A stretch of DNA of 64,000 nt from Owenia fusiformis (Eukaryota; Annelida; Polychaeta; Sabellida; Oweniidae): NCBI GenBank assembly GCA_903813345.2, contig CAIIXF020000007.1, positions 13,748,714 through 13,812,713 of the forward strand, given 5' to 3'. The first letter of the stretch is position 1. Every line of letters starts with the position of its first letter. A model generated the notes under the pieces. It was not told the DNA's origin. It did no database searches and saw only the letters and a list, made by a program, of their open reading frames with translations. Made by a program: the position numbers and the translations under genes. Positions 1 to 13,800 of the stretch are shown here, in pieces.

Positions 1-770
1 ACTTAGATATTGGATGTTGTTCCAAAGTTGATTTATAAGTTCACAAAGTTTGACAAAGAAAGATCACTGAATATAAAATAACAGTGCCTCTTTCTATTGC
101 CAATGTCTGTAAAACTTAGATATTGGATGTTGTTCCCAAGTTGATTTATAAGTTCACAAAGTTTGACAAAGAAAGATCACTGAATATAAAATAACAGTGC
201 CTCTTTTTATTGCCAATGTCTGTAAAACTTAGATATTGGATGTTGTTCCCAAGTTGATTTATAAGTTCACAAAGTTTGACAAAGAAAGATCACTGAATAT
301 AAAATAACAGTGCCTCTTTTTATTGCCAATGTCTGTAAAACTTAGATATTGGATGTTGTTCCCTAGTTGATTCATAAGTTCACAAAGTTTGACAAAGAAA
401 GGTCACTGAGTATAAAAACAGTGTCTCTTTCTATTGCCAATGTCTGTAAAACTTAGATATTGGATGTTGTTCCCAAGTTGATTGTTAAGTTCACAAAGTT
501 TGACAAAGAAAGATCATTGAATATTAAACAACAGTGTCTCTTTTTATTGCCAATCTCTCAAGTTGGTAGATAAGATCATAAAGATTGACAAAGAAAGATT
601 ACAGAACAAAGAACCACATTGCCTTTTTACTGTCAGTGTCTGTAAAACTATGTTTTTTGATGTTCATATTTCCAAGTATATGTAATTTTGACACAAAAAA
701 CACTGGATACGTATATGTAACAATTCCTCTTCCTATCGCTTAAATCTGTTCCCAAGTTGATTATTAAGCT
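1..770. repeat. 113-bp tandem repeat (minisatellite) in FMNL intron
   Basis: Copies of a unit beginning ACTTAGATATTGGATGTTGT start at 1, 114, 227, 340 and 451, giving periods of 113, 113, 113 and 111 bp. The first three copies differ by only a few bases. Copies after about 560 are much more diverged and fade out near 770. The array may extend left of the window. Confidence 0.95.
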
Positions 771-1457
771 CTTCCCTTATTTTGAGCAAATACATTATTA
801 ACAATTGTATCAATTTTAACGCTTACCAAAAGTTGAATCCTTATTCCATTGAGATTAGGTCCTGAGCACTGTTCCCTTGTTACTTCCATCTTCATCTCTG
901 ATGTGATTGTGATGATCAGTTGATGGTACATTGTCTTTTATACCATACCAGGTTATACTTTCTGCCAAACTTTCAGTTATTAACACACAGATAATATTTT
1001 AATCCCAAACTGACAAGATATGACACAAACAAACAATCAAACTTAAACTGGTGACAATGTTTGCATGTAAAAACATATACAAGGATTAACTGTAGACTGT
1101 TTTTGTTTTGGGCTCACTTAATTAATTAGGATTAACTATTGGCTTAGAAACTGACGTTGAAAGTGACACTTGGGGCTTACCTTATGCACTTATATGTGAT
1201 CAGTAATTATTAAAGGATTAAAAATGTTGTTTTTAACCTGGCATTTTGGAATATACCACATTGTTGACTTGTTTTATTCTGGATAATTTCTTCATTGATC
1301 AGAAAATATAAATATCTGAACTTTATTTTCTAATCCAATAAATGAATTATATTTCAGTGATGTTTATTTTGAATAAATATCTCATTGTTTTTCAAATCTC
1401 TTTCAAGATAATCACGTTAAGTTTTTAAAAGCGGGATTGCCATAAATATCAACTTTT

Positions 1458-1593
1458 ATGTCAACACCACAAGACTTAGTGTTGATATATTGTTATAGTC
1501 TCCAATTTTTGTGTAGGGTGTTCAGCATCTGGCATTTGGTGTCCATTGGTCCATCAGAGTTTGGTGTATGTATCAAATAACAAGTAGTGACAT
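1458..1593. repeat. ATGTCACC-family interspersed repeat
   Basis: Starts TTTTATGTCAACACCACAAG and ends AGTAGTGACATTTTGCAT, matching six other places in the window (near 6129, 7098, 11959, 12523, 46597, 57703). Likely a short non-autonomous DNA transposon or its relic. The ends look like terminal inverted repeats (ATGTCACCACC / GGTGGTGACAT), but similarity continues about 20 bp past the right end, so the boundaries are provisional. Confidence 0.65.
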
Positions 1594-1824
1594 TTTGCAT
1601 GTCAGTGCCTTGTTTCCCTAAACAGAGCACTGACATATTCAGCTTGTGTTTAGTAAAACTTTTAATGGCATACACTGTAGATCATCTGCCATTCACCTTG
1701 ATCCAATGGCTTACTACATTTACATTTTACAATATTGTCCTTTGCTTTTTGGCTTTGACTACTTTATATTTCATGAACCAAATACACTATTGATCATTTG
1801 CACCTGTTTTTTATTTATTTTCAG

Positions 1825-4800
1825 GTGGCATGTATGCAGTTCATCAACATAGTTGTCCACTCAGTGGAGGACATGAATTTCAGAGTTCACCTACAACATG
1901 AGTTCTCACTAATAGGACTTGATGAATACCTTGAGGTAGGCATTGAGAGGGCTGAACTAAAATTAAAACTTCTTGACTAGGCTTTTAGTCCTAGAACAAC
2001 CAGTTCAGCTCTTCTTGAACAATTCTCATAGATTGTTGCTCTATGTTTTAATTTGTTGCAATATCAGACCTCCTAGACTTTGCAAACTACGTTCCTTGCG
2101 CTCGAACCATGATTCTCACGTCGCAAATGTGAAATCTTTAGAACAGAGATCCGTTCGCAACATAAAAATTGTAATTCGAGTGCAAGGAACATAGTTTGCG
2201 AGGTCAGAAGAACTGATGTTCGAGTTGGTGGAAGTCTAGGAGGCCTCAATATAGTCTACTACAGGCCTTAAATTACATTACCATTAATATTGATAAAAAG
2301 TGAATCTAGGATTCTATTTTATCCATAATGTTTATTTTGTGTGTAATGTTAAACATGTATTTGTGACACATGTCTGAAAACATACATTAATAATAATGAT
2401 CACTCATTTTGAATGTGGAATGCACAATGCTTGTGATCAGGTCTTCTATTTTGAATCATTGATATTTTAGAAACTGAAGTACACCGAAAGTGATCGATTG
2501 GCTGTCCAAGTGCATGCATATGTAGATAACATGATTGATGTTGCCACCTTATTAGAAGACTCCGACACCAAGAATGCGGCACTGGAACACGTGGCGGAAT
2601 TAGAAGAAGCTCTCTCACATGTAAGTCAACAGTCAGTTGCACAGCAGATAAATTAGGTGTCCTCTTTATGAGGCTGTGAGTTAGACTGTTATTATATTGA
2701 ACTGCAATAAACAAATACTGCAGAAGTATTGAATGACTCAGCATTTTAGCTTTATCATGCTAGCAGGGTAACATGAGTTTCATTAGTGTCAAAAAATGGA
2801 AACATCAGGCCTTTTTGGAAAATATGTTTTAACATGGAAAAAGTAGCAAAGTTCCTATAGAAAATTGCCTTTTGACTGCTCCAAATAAAACCCCTGTGCA
2901 TCACCTGTTCATACAGTTCCATATTTAGATTACAGTCATTATAATATTCTTTTATATAAGGTATTCTCTCTATAAGTGCACTAAGAGATGTACATGAACT
3001 TTGAATATTAATTATATATGTCTTTATTTCTTGAGCACAGAAGAAGGTATTGGTACAAATTCACATTTCTCTTCCATTTCCAATTTCATGTCCTTATAAG
3101 GTACTATTGGATGCAGGTTTATAATGCCAGTCAAAACAGATATATGTTAGTCTTTATGTAGAAAGGAAAGCCAAATATTTGTCAAGGTGAATGGTTTTTT
3201 GGTTGTACATTTTTTTGTCATTGTGTATAGATAAGACATTTTGTTGATGTAGAGAAATGATTGGGTGCTGTTTTGGTACTGGACAAAATAATAATGCATC
3301 TATAAAGATGCTTTAATGTATTGCAGCATCTATTTTTAGGTAAAACAACTACATAAGATTCAAGAAAAAGTCCATAAGTACTAAATATGCAATCAAAAGT
3401 ATGGCTGCATCTCAAGTAAACATGCCAATTGCCAAGAAAATTGTGAATTAATCCTAGGCTTTTATTTTTATTGTATTTTTGTATTTGATAATTATTTTCA
3501 TTTACATTTAATTAAACAATGGTTGGAATGACACCCCTTGCCATCAATTATGATTCAAGCTTCATTATATACAAAATACAGTAATACATTTGTACAGTAA
3601 ATGATATCTATGTATTATTTCAGGCAAATGATCAGATGGCAGAGTTAGAAGATGAAACTATGGCCAAGATAGGTGAGTGCTTCTTGTATAATGCATAAAT
3701 AGTAACACGAAGCAGTACTCGTACAGTTGGCTAATTAGCAATGACATTTCACATGAAGTCTTGAATACTAATGAGATGTTTAGTTTGAGGTAAATCAATT
3801 TAAGCTAATCCAACTCATCCTATAGTTTAAAATAATGTCAGTCAACAGAAGAAGCTAATATATGCTCAATTGTGTTACATAAGAGAAAAATATGTTTTAT
3901 GATTAAGTCGGTGAGATGTCCAGCGTGTTTCTCTTGAAACTTTTGTGCAAATATTTTATCATGCAAAAAGCTGTTAAAAATTCAAACAAATATGTCTTGA
4001 ATATTTCAGTTGAACTTGAACAGCAATTGACAGAAAAGATAGAAGAAGCAAGTAAACTATCTGTAAGTAGAGATATTTAGAATTCACCAGTCTTGTACAC
4101 GGCCTCTGTAAAAACATCAATTTGAGACAGCCCTTCCATATAATTACTTAACCATTTACCTAAATTTGCAACCTTTTCTGGGCATGTGTACTAGACTATA
4201 TTTGTATGTAAAAACAAACAAAAGAGTAATATAAATGGAGAATGAATATCAAAACTGGTTACTCCTAATATGGGTATTTATTGTGGTATTATTCATTTAC
4301 AGTAAATACTACAATTGTATTTTTATTTTGTTTTCTTTATATGTACTGATTATAAAACAAGAAATGATGGTTAGCTCACATACTCTATGTAAAGGTTTTC
4401 ATATCCAATGCTCTGTTATGTAACGAAAAACCTGTTAAAATTAGACAGATGATCGATCTTATTATATTCAAAGGAATTGACAGAGCTGCAACAAGAGGAA
4501 ATGAATACTTTACGTAAGACGATTACGGAGAAAGATGAAGAAACCCTCAAGAGAGATCAAGTGCTTCAACAGAAGATGTCAGAGTTAGATACATTACGCA
4601 AAAGTGAGTGTTAAGTTTAATGCATAAATCCAAGAAAACATGTGCAATGGAGTAAAATGTGCCATGTAGTTCATATATGAGTAAGCAATCAAATGAAATC
4701 TCAGTCATGTTAACTTTGGCCTCAATTGACCAAACAGAGACAATAGTGATGTACATGCAATTTCTAGCTATGTCTTTTAAAATGAGAGCTTTCTATACAG

Positions 4801-7800
4801 CAATGCATAACTTCAGGAATATACAATAATTGTAGAGATCACATTTATGACCTAAATAGACAATCATGTTTGGTAAACATCACATTAACATTTTATTCTT
4901 TCAGATGGAGTTGCCCCATCTGCTGGCGGCGCCCCACCACCTCCACCCCCTGCTGCTGCTCCCCCACCCCCTCCACCACCAATGATGGCACCACCACCAC
5001 CCCCTCCAATGCCAGGCAAGGGACCCCCAGGACCACCCCCTCCACCAGGTGCTATGATACCTGGAATGCCAGGTAATGAAACATGTATTACAAAAGCAAA
5101 ATATGGCATATTTAATAGACCATTATTGCTGTTATTCTACTTTTTCACTTTCCAAATAAAAGTTGCTCTTGTAAAAATGTATTTTAAAAATTTGAAATAT
5201 TAACATTTTTGCTGTTATTGTCCACCCTGTGTTTGCTTTTAGCGTAAATGATGAGATTTATATTTCAGCAATGACAATAAAGCGCAAGATCCAAACAAAG
5301 CATCGACTGCCACTCCTCAACTGGATGGCAATGAAGCCACAACAAGTCAAGGGTACTGTCTTCTCAGATCTAGATGATGAAAAACTATATGATGTGAGTG
5401 AATACAATTTTTTATAATTCATTTATATTTTATTTGATGAAGTAAAATAATGATAAATACCAACACACCAAATCAAGGCCTTTATATGTAATTTCTGTTT
5501 CATTGTTCAAGGGATCATAGCTTTTTAATGGTACATCAACACGACTATATTATGTGTGATTTAAATTAGAGTTAAATCCATCATACCATTCCATAATATA
5601 AGGTGTCAATTCGCAATATTTCTTCATAGGGGGAGTGGTAAAAACCCAAGTTTCATTCAAAACCAGTGGAAATACTGAGTGGGTTTTAATGGGTAATACT
5701 TTTATAGTTCCACAATGTTTAACAATCAGGAAAGGGGGTTCTCAGTCTTAGTTAATAAGTTTCACAAAACAGACATTTTGAAATATATAGCTATCTTGGC
5801 CTCAAAACAAGCCTTAGAGTGTTTTGTGAAATGCAAGACTTTATTCCTTGATTTTTGTTATGTAAATGGACAATTATTGGAACATTCATTTTCATTGAAT
5901 GTCACATTATCATCTTTATATCTATCAAAAGTCACTGACATTCATTGTTGTAGGTAATAAATTTCGATGAATTTGAGAATAAGTTCAAGATCGGTAGCCT
6001 CAGTTTGGATACAACAGACTCCAGCACAACGCCATCTATCAGGAAGAAGAAAGTGGAACTGGTATCTATGCTGGATCACACTAGACTACAAAACGTTGGT
6101 AAGGAAACTTTCTGTGTTTAAAATTAGTATGTCCCCTCCAAAAGTGGTGACATGCTGTTATGGTCTCCAACTTTTTGTGACAACGATCAGCCTCTAGTTG
6201 TCAGCATTCGGCATCTGTGACAGATGGCGACATTTTACATTTTAGCTAAAAAAGCAGTAATTACATGTATGTAAAAGCAAAAGCAGTAATTATGTGTGCA
6301 GAGTGACCCATGGGAGACATTTCAGCTTGTGTTGATGGATTATCTTGCATGACCATATAAAGAAATTTACATTAATATGTTCTGGGAAAGGGCTGAATAG
6401 ATGGGCAATCTAAAAACAGTTTTCCATTCATTGTTGCTTTGGTGCAGTGATTCCCATTCCCTCCAGGTTGAGATTGGCTTTCCATGGTCTTGTATAATCT
6501 ATATTTGCTTGCAGCAATAACTAGGCGGAAGATAGAATTATCTGATGATGCTATCTTGAGAGCTATTAACAGTATTGACCTACAATCCCTCACTCTGGAT
6601 ATGGTAGAGATCCTACTGAGGCTAGTGCCAAATGAGAAGGAGGTAAGATTTTTCTGCATCCCCTAACTCTCTTTCAAGAGTATCTTGAAAGTCCATAGTT
6701 GAGCAGTAGGACTTTTTAATTCTAAAAATTATATTTTCTTACTGTAAGTTATGAATCAACCTTTCAATCAACAAACCCACCTACCCACCTACCCAATCAT
6801 GAAAGGGACCCAATTGTATGTGTCAAATGCAGTGGGAAACATCTGAAACAGCTCCAAAATAAATCACTATAGAGAGTCTCTTTGGGTATTTAAACTCTAC
6901 TTTAGACTCCCTTATATCATAGATATAACTTCTTGATAAACCCAGATCTGTGTATGGAAATTAAATTCAGTTTTGTACAACAAATAAAGAGGTTGAGAGT
7001 TTGATTGAAAACTACTGAAAATGCATTGTGAAAGGCATTGTATGTATTTTGTACTTTTAGCTGGTTTGTAAAACAGTATTTGCACAGTGTAATTATTATG
7101 TCACCACCAAAAGTGGTGACATATTGTGTGGTGACATATTGTTATGGTCTCCGTTTTTTTGCGACGGCGGTTGGTGGTTGGCGTCCGGCGGTTGGTGGTT
7201 GGCTTCCGGCGGTTGGCGGTTGGCGTCCGGCGTCTGTAACAATTTCTTACAACTTCCTATAACTTAACAAATACTGTTTAGACTGACTTCAATTTTTTTC
7301 TAAATCATCTACATGTTCTCAGAAGTTCAAATCTGACTTTAGATTTGACATTTGACCTTCAATGACCTTCTCAAGGTCAAAAAGGTCAAAAAGGTCTGTT
7401 TTCAACTTGCTTCAAATTGACTAAATTTTTTTTTCAAAATCATCTACGTGTTCTCAGAAATTCAAATCTGACTTAAGATTTGACATTTGACCTTCAATGA
7501 CCTTCTCAAGGTCAAAAAAGGTCAAAAAGGTCTGTTTTCAACTTGCTTCAAATTGACTAAAAATTTTTTTCAAAATCATCTACGTGTTCTCAGAAATTCA
7601 AATCTGACTTTAGATTTGACTTAAGATTTGACATTTGACCTTCAATGACCTTCTCAAAGTCAAAAAAGGTCAAAAAGGTCTTTTTTCAACTTGCTTCAAA
7701 TTGACTAAATTTTTTTTTCAAAATCATCTACATGTTCTCAGAAATTCAAATCTGACTTTAGATTTGACATTTGACCTTCAATGACCTTCTCAAGGTCAAA

Positions 7801-10800
7801 AAAGGTCAAAAAGGTCTGTTTTCAACTTGCTTCAAATTGACTAAATTTTTTTTTCAAAATCATCTACGTGTTCTCAGAAATTCAAATCTGACTTAAGATT
7901 TGACGTTTGACCTTCAATGACCTTCTCAAGGTCAAAAAAGGTCAAAAAGGTCTGTTTTCAACTTGCTTCAAATTGACTAAAAAAAAATTTTCAAAATCAT
8001 CTACGTGTTCTCAGAAATTCAAATCTGACTTTAGATTTGACTTAAGATTTGACATTTGATCTTCAATGACCTTCTCAAAGTCAAAAAAGGTCAAAAAGGT
8101 ATTTTTTCATCTTGCTTCAAATTGACTAAAATTTTTTTCAAAATCATCTACATGTTCTCAGAAATTCAAATATGACTTTAGATTTGACATTTGACCTTCA
8201 ATGACCTTCTCAAGGTCAAGAAAGGTCAAAAAGGTCTTTTTTCAACTTGCTTCAAATTGACTCATTTTTTTTCAAAATCATCTACATGTTCTCAGAAATT
8301 CAAATCTGACTTTAGATTTGACATTTGACCTTAAATGACCTTCTCAAGGTCAAAAAAGGTCAAAAAGGTCTGTTTTCAACTTGCTTCAAATTGACTAAAA
8401 AAAATTTTCAAAATCATCTACGTGTTCTCAGAAATTCAAATCTGACTTTAGATTTGACTTAAGATTTGACATTTGACCTTCAATGACCTTCTCAAAGTCC
8501 AAAAAGGTCAAAAAGGTCTTTTTGAACTTGCTTCAAATTGACTAAATTTTTTTTTCAAAATCATCTACATGTTCTCAGAAATTCAAATCTGACTTTAGAT
8601 TTGACATTTGACCTTCAATGACCTTCTCAATGTCAAAAAAGGTCAAAAAGGTATTTTTTCATCTTGCTTCAAATTGACTAAATTTTTTTTCAAAATCATC
8701 TACATGTTCTCAAAAATTCAAATATGACTTTAGTTTTGACTTTAGATTTGACATTTGACCTTCAATGACCTTCTCAAGGTCAAAAAGGTCTTTTTTCAAC
8801 TTGCTTCAAATTGACTAATTTTTTTTCTTCAAAATCATCTACATGTTCTCAGAAATTCAAATCTGACTTTAGATTTGACATTTGACCTTTAATGACCTTC
8901 TCAAGGTCAAATAAGATCAAAAAGGTCTGTTTTCAACTTGTTTCAAATTGACCAAATTTTTTTTTCAAAATCATCTACATCTTTTCAGAAGTTCAAATTT
9001 GACTTTACAAGATCTCAGAAATTCAAATCTGACTTAAGTTTGAACATAATATTGTGAGCAACTAGGTGGTGACATTTTGTCATGTTAATGCCTTGTGTTT
9101 ACTTTGTTTTTCAGGTAAAAGAGTTGAAAAAATATGAGAAGGAAAAGAAACCAATAGAACGTTTGACTGAGGAAGATAGATTTATGTTAAAGGTGAGAAA
9201 GTCAATTTCTTTGTATAACATAAATTTACTTGAAGTTGAGGGTTCCTGGTTTAGAAAAACTGAGTCTCATGTCACATGAATCAATGATAGTGAATTGTGT
9301 CTTGATTGTGTCTTTAGTAGAAATGAACCTTTCAAAGTTTCATTACATGTACTTATTTGACTTGTATGTTTCAAATTGAAGGCGAAGCTTGTATGTACTA
9401 TACATATTAATCAGAATAATCTTCATACCATAGAACTATTCTAGTTCAAATATATATGTCTTGCATACAAACATTCTTGTCCAGAATGGTGTGTTGTGTT
9501 GAAGTTGTGCCACACAAGTTATGTAATTTACAATTGATCTCAAATGAATGAATGTTTTTATGTGCACTATTTCAGCTTGTCAAGACTGAGAGACTTTCCC
9601 AAAAATTGAACATCATGAGCTATATTGGAAACTTCTTCGACACAGTCCACTCCTTGACGCCTGTAAGTGTTATTCCTACTTCTACTTTTAAAAGAACACA
9701 AGAAGCCTTCAAGGAGTGATTTCTAGGTCTGTTTCTGAGTGATATGTATAGATAAAGTCATCTTGAAATATATGTAAAATATCTCCTTCAACATTTATAT
9801 TAATATAAGCAATCTCAAGTACATGTAGAAATGATAATATTAGATTATGCTTATTGAAAGGCTTTGATTCTATTTTGATTGTTCTGATAACTGAATGCAT
9901 TTTCAACAAAACCAAGACAATTCAGACCAATTGCAATGTTTTTACCAGCAACCTTGAGCCAGAGCCTAATGGCCTAGTCACATAGCCCGGCCGATGAGGT
10001 TACGATGAGCCAGCGATGCAATTTTCACCGAACTCGGCCGAACACCGGCCGGACACCGGCCGGACATCCGTGGCGTTTGTTGCTTAAAACCGCATCGGTG
10101 GTAGCTCGGTGAAATTTTAACTTCGGAGTTAAATTTCACCGGGCTCTCACCGAGCTCCCTCATCATGTCATCGCAGCCCCATCGTAACCACATCGGAAAA
10201 CACGTCGGCCGGTGCACGGCCGAGTATCGGCCGGTGTCCCATGCATCTGAGACAACCAGAGGACGAGGTTTTTTAACGGACAGCGGCCGAGCTCCGACCG
10301 AGCTCTGGCCGATGTGGGACAGAGCATCGGCAGAAAAAAACTACCATTTTGAGACAGACTCCGTACGGTCACCGGCCGGTGTTCGGTCGGTCGCCTGAAG
10401 ATGTCCGGACGGAGTCCGTTCACGTCACCGAGCTCTGCTTCCGATGAGGAGAGCTCGGTGGCACCAAAAAAATCCACCGAGCTCTACCGATGCCGGACAT
10501 CGGCCGGGCTATGTGACTAGGCCATTAATGCTTAACTTGTTGTTGTACATCTACTGTATTAATTTCATTTCCATTGCAGCAAGTCAACGCCATTATTGCC
10601 GCATCAATGTCCATAAAGAACTCAAAGAAAGTTCGAAAAATGCTTGAGGTAAGTGAACATTTAATAAATAATAAATATTGTCTACTTGTACCATGTCTGC
10701 ATTTCATTCAGCAGAGACATGAAATACATGTAGTTGTATATGCAAATAATTTATCATATCCTCTAATTTTAGTTTTTTATGCATCCTTTTTACTTTTCTA

Positions 10801-13800
10801 TTGAATCCAATGTTAAATATGTGCCATGACTAGAACATCCAAACTTAAAAAATGACCATGTTGTTGTATTATCTCCCTGGTGCACTCTTTAACTCAAACA
10901 TGTAATTTTGAGTGAACAAACATATCTAATCTGAACACCACTTGGATCAGCCAAAAGTATTCAAATAGCTGATGTTCAAATTGGAAGTTTTCTTTAAAAA
11001 GGAAGTCAATTGAATATCCCAAAATTAGAAGTGAGAGAAAGTGTTCATATTGAGAGGTGTTCAGATCACAAAGGTGTTCACATATATATGTTTTACTGTA
11101 TTACTTTATATTTCAGATAATCCTTGCATTTGGTAATTACATGAACAGTAACAAGAGGGGTGCAGTGTATGGCTTTAAACTACAGAGCTTGGATATGGTA
11201 AGTGGACTGTTTTCCCCAGAGATTAAGCAAGCATGAATTTTATATTTTTATATTTTTATATGGTCCAAGATGCTGGAGTTCTGGATGAGGAATTTGTCTT
11301 AAGAATTTAATTCAGAAATGACAAAAATTATTGGATTTGGGGACAAAACTTAGACCATCTTGTAACATAGACAACATTATTATCATTCACTTTCATTAAA
11401 TTCAAACAAAAGTTATTTCAGGATTTATTTACCTATTATCTATTTATTGCAAATAATTAAATAAAGATTCATCTCAAATTGCCAAGAGCGTCATGGGATT
11501 GAAAAACAGGTCTTTTAAATAATTGTCGAATGAATTTATTAGATGTATAAGATAAGACATATCTTCCCTGAAGTCATACATGTTGATTGGAGGTCTTTAC
11601 TAAGTAGTGCTAGTGGAGTTGTATATAATTTTACAACACTTATGTTTCAGCTGCTTGACACAAAGAGTAATGACAAGAAGATGACCCTCTTACATTTTAT
11701 TGTACTCACAGTGAAAGAAAAGTTTCCAGATATTATGAACTTTGACAGTGAACTACGCTACATAGAAAAAGCTTCAGTTGGTAAGTCAATAAAAGTTGCT
11801 ACTTTTATTCTTGAATTTTGATTCATTTATTAAATCTAGGGATGAAATTGGGAAATGTTCTGCAATATAGGGTGGTTTAATCAATGTATCGTGAATTCGT
11901 GATGGCCTATGTAATAGTGTCTATTGGTTTGCATGTGTCATGATATCAGTCAGTTTTTATGTCACCCCACAAGTGATGACATAATACCATAGTCTCAAAC
12001 TTTTTTTGTGGTGCCGGTTGGTGTTCGATCTCTGTAACAAATGGCAGGTAGTGACATTTTGCCTTGTTTCTCATTTTCTTACCTTTAGCTTCATTGTGAA
12101 TAATAGAACATCCAAATAAATATCCTTAACTCATTCAATCTTCGCCTGACATTTTTATTCACCTTCAACCACCATGCACAAAATGCTGTCTTTAAGACAA
12201 GTCTTTAAGATATATAACATATGATTGGCATGGAACTTCTTTTGCGCTTTTTAGTGTCTTTAGAGAACATTGTGGCAGACACCAGTGAGCTAGACAAAGG
12301 GATGGAGATGACCAAGAGAGAGTATGAGGCCAGGAAACACTCAAAAGACTGTCCTCCTGTACTACTAGAGTTTATCTCTAATGCTGAGGAAAAATTGATT
12401 AAACTCAAGACAGACTCAAAAACAGCCCAGGTAGGAATATGTTAATAAAAGACATTGCCAAAAAGGGAGACCAAAAGTACAGTAAAGTACTTATAAGTAA
12501 AGTACATGCATGTAGTATTTTTATGTCACCACCGCAATTGGTGATGGCGGTTAGTGTTTGACGTCTGTAACAATGGTGTCTGTAGCAAATAGCAGGTGAC
12601 ATTTTTTCATACTTGACACCTGTGCTATATTTTGTGCCTAATTCCCAACCTATAAATTTGTTTTTTTTAACATCCTCGAGTACATGAAAGCAAATGCCTA
12701 TACCAGCCTTTTCAATGATTGATTTACCAGTACAGTACACATAGTAATTAATTTTGATTAATTGTTAAACTATGTTTTACATGTATACTTGCAGGAAGCC
12801 TATGGTAAAGTAGTTGAATTCTTTGGAGAGAGCTCCCGTACATTGGCACCTACAACTTTCTTTCCTCTCTTTGTCAGATATGTAAAGGCATTTAAGGTAA
12901 GTCTGTAAAATCATTTGTTTCAAGGTTATCAACATATGTTAATTTCATAATATCCCTATCAACTTTGCCTCAATAAAAAGTTGACGTAGACAATGAACTT
13001 GGTGCTTCAAAGTATCATTCAAATTTCAGAATAGCAAGTAAAATTTTCTAAATTTCATAATTCTCTTATCACTCTCGCTAATCGTTTTCATGACTGCCTT
13101 ATTGCGTGCCACTACTGTCCACAAAACAGTGAATAGTACAATGCATGTGTATTGTATTTTCAGCAAGCAACATTGGAGAATGAGATGAGGCGCAAGCTTG
13201 AACTTGCTGAATTGGAACCTCCTAAAGAAACCAAGAAGAAAGGAGATAAGAAGAAACAACAGGTATGCTATGTTATGTTATGCTTTCTCAGAAGCTTTAT
13301 TTGTCCACTTCAGCATTCATAATATGTATTCATATGTCCTTACAACTAGGCAGTGTCATGTAAATGTGATTTCTTGTACTCAAAATATAGAGTCTAGAAA
13401 GTTCATAAGTGGTACAGATCAGGTCGATTCAAGCCAATTAAGGTTCATGAGTTTCTCACCTAAGAGCCCAGCTTGGTTTCCATATTATTTGAATCCAGTG
13501 ACCAATTCAGGACCCAGACCAGAAATCAACTGTTGACTTGTGAATGTCTAAAAGCAAATAGATAATCCATTGTATGTGATATATTTTCCAGGCTGCTGTT
13601 GTATCTGAACTGAAAAATAAACAAAATGCCATCAAGGAGAAGAGAATTCTTAAACAAGATGAAGTTTACCATGGGGCCTTGGAGGACATACTTCTAGGTT
13701 CTTCAATAATGCAATATTTATTAATTGTGCAAAATATAAAAATTGTCTTGTCGTGAAGCAATATTTTGATTTGTTGAAAGGAACAATTTAGGAATGTCAT

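Larger units (their letters stand above)
1..1824 (+). other. FMNL intron upstream of the first visible exon
   Basis: No coding exon is visible. The left 770 bases are a minisatellite and its decayed copies, and 1458-1593 is a member of a window-wide ATGTCACC repeat family; both are listed separately. The rest is AT-rich DNA in which I see nothing further. The acceptor for the next exon is TTTTCAG at 1818-1824. Confidence 0.7.

Noticed and set aside
4885-5109. Glycine-rich minus-strand frame
   Set aside because: It is the reverse complement of the FMNL proline-rich FH1 exon.
7260-9060. CRISPR-like regular repeats
   Set aside because: The spacing is a contiguous tandem array with near-identical units and no unique spacers, in animal intron DNA.
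10163-10477. Open frames of 60-130 codons on both strands in the GC-rich elements (also 35758-36386)
   Set aside because: The same peptides appear from both copies in inverted DNA, and their high GC content and CGGCCG repeats explain the lack of stops. No known domain.
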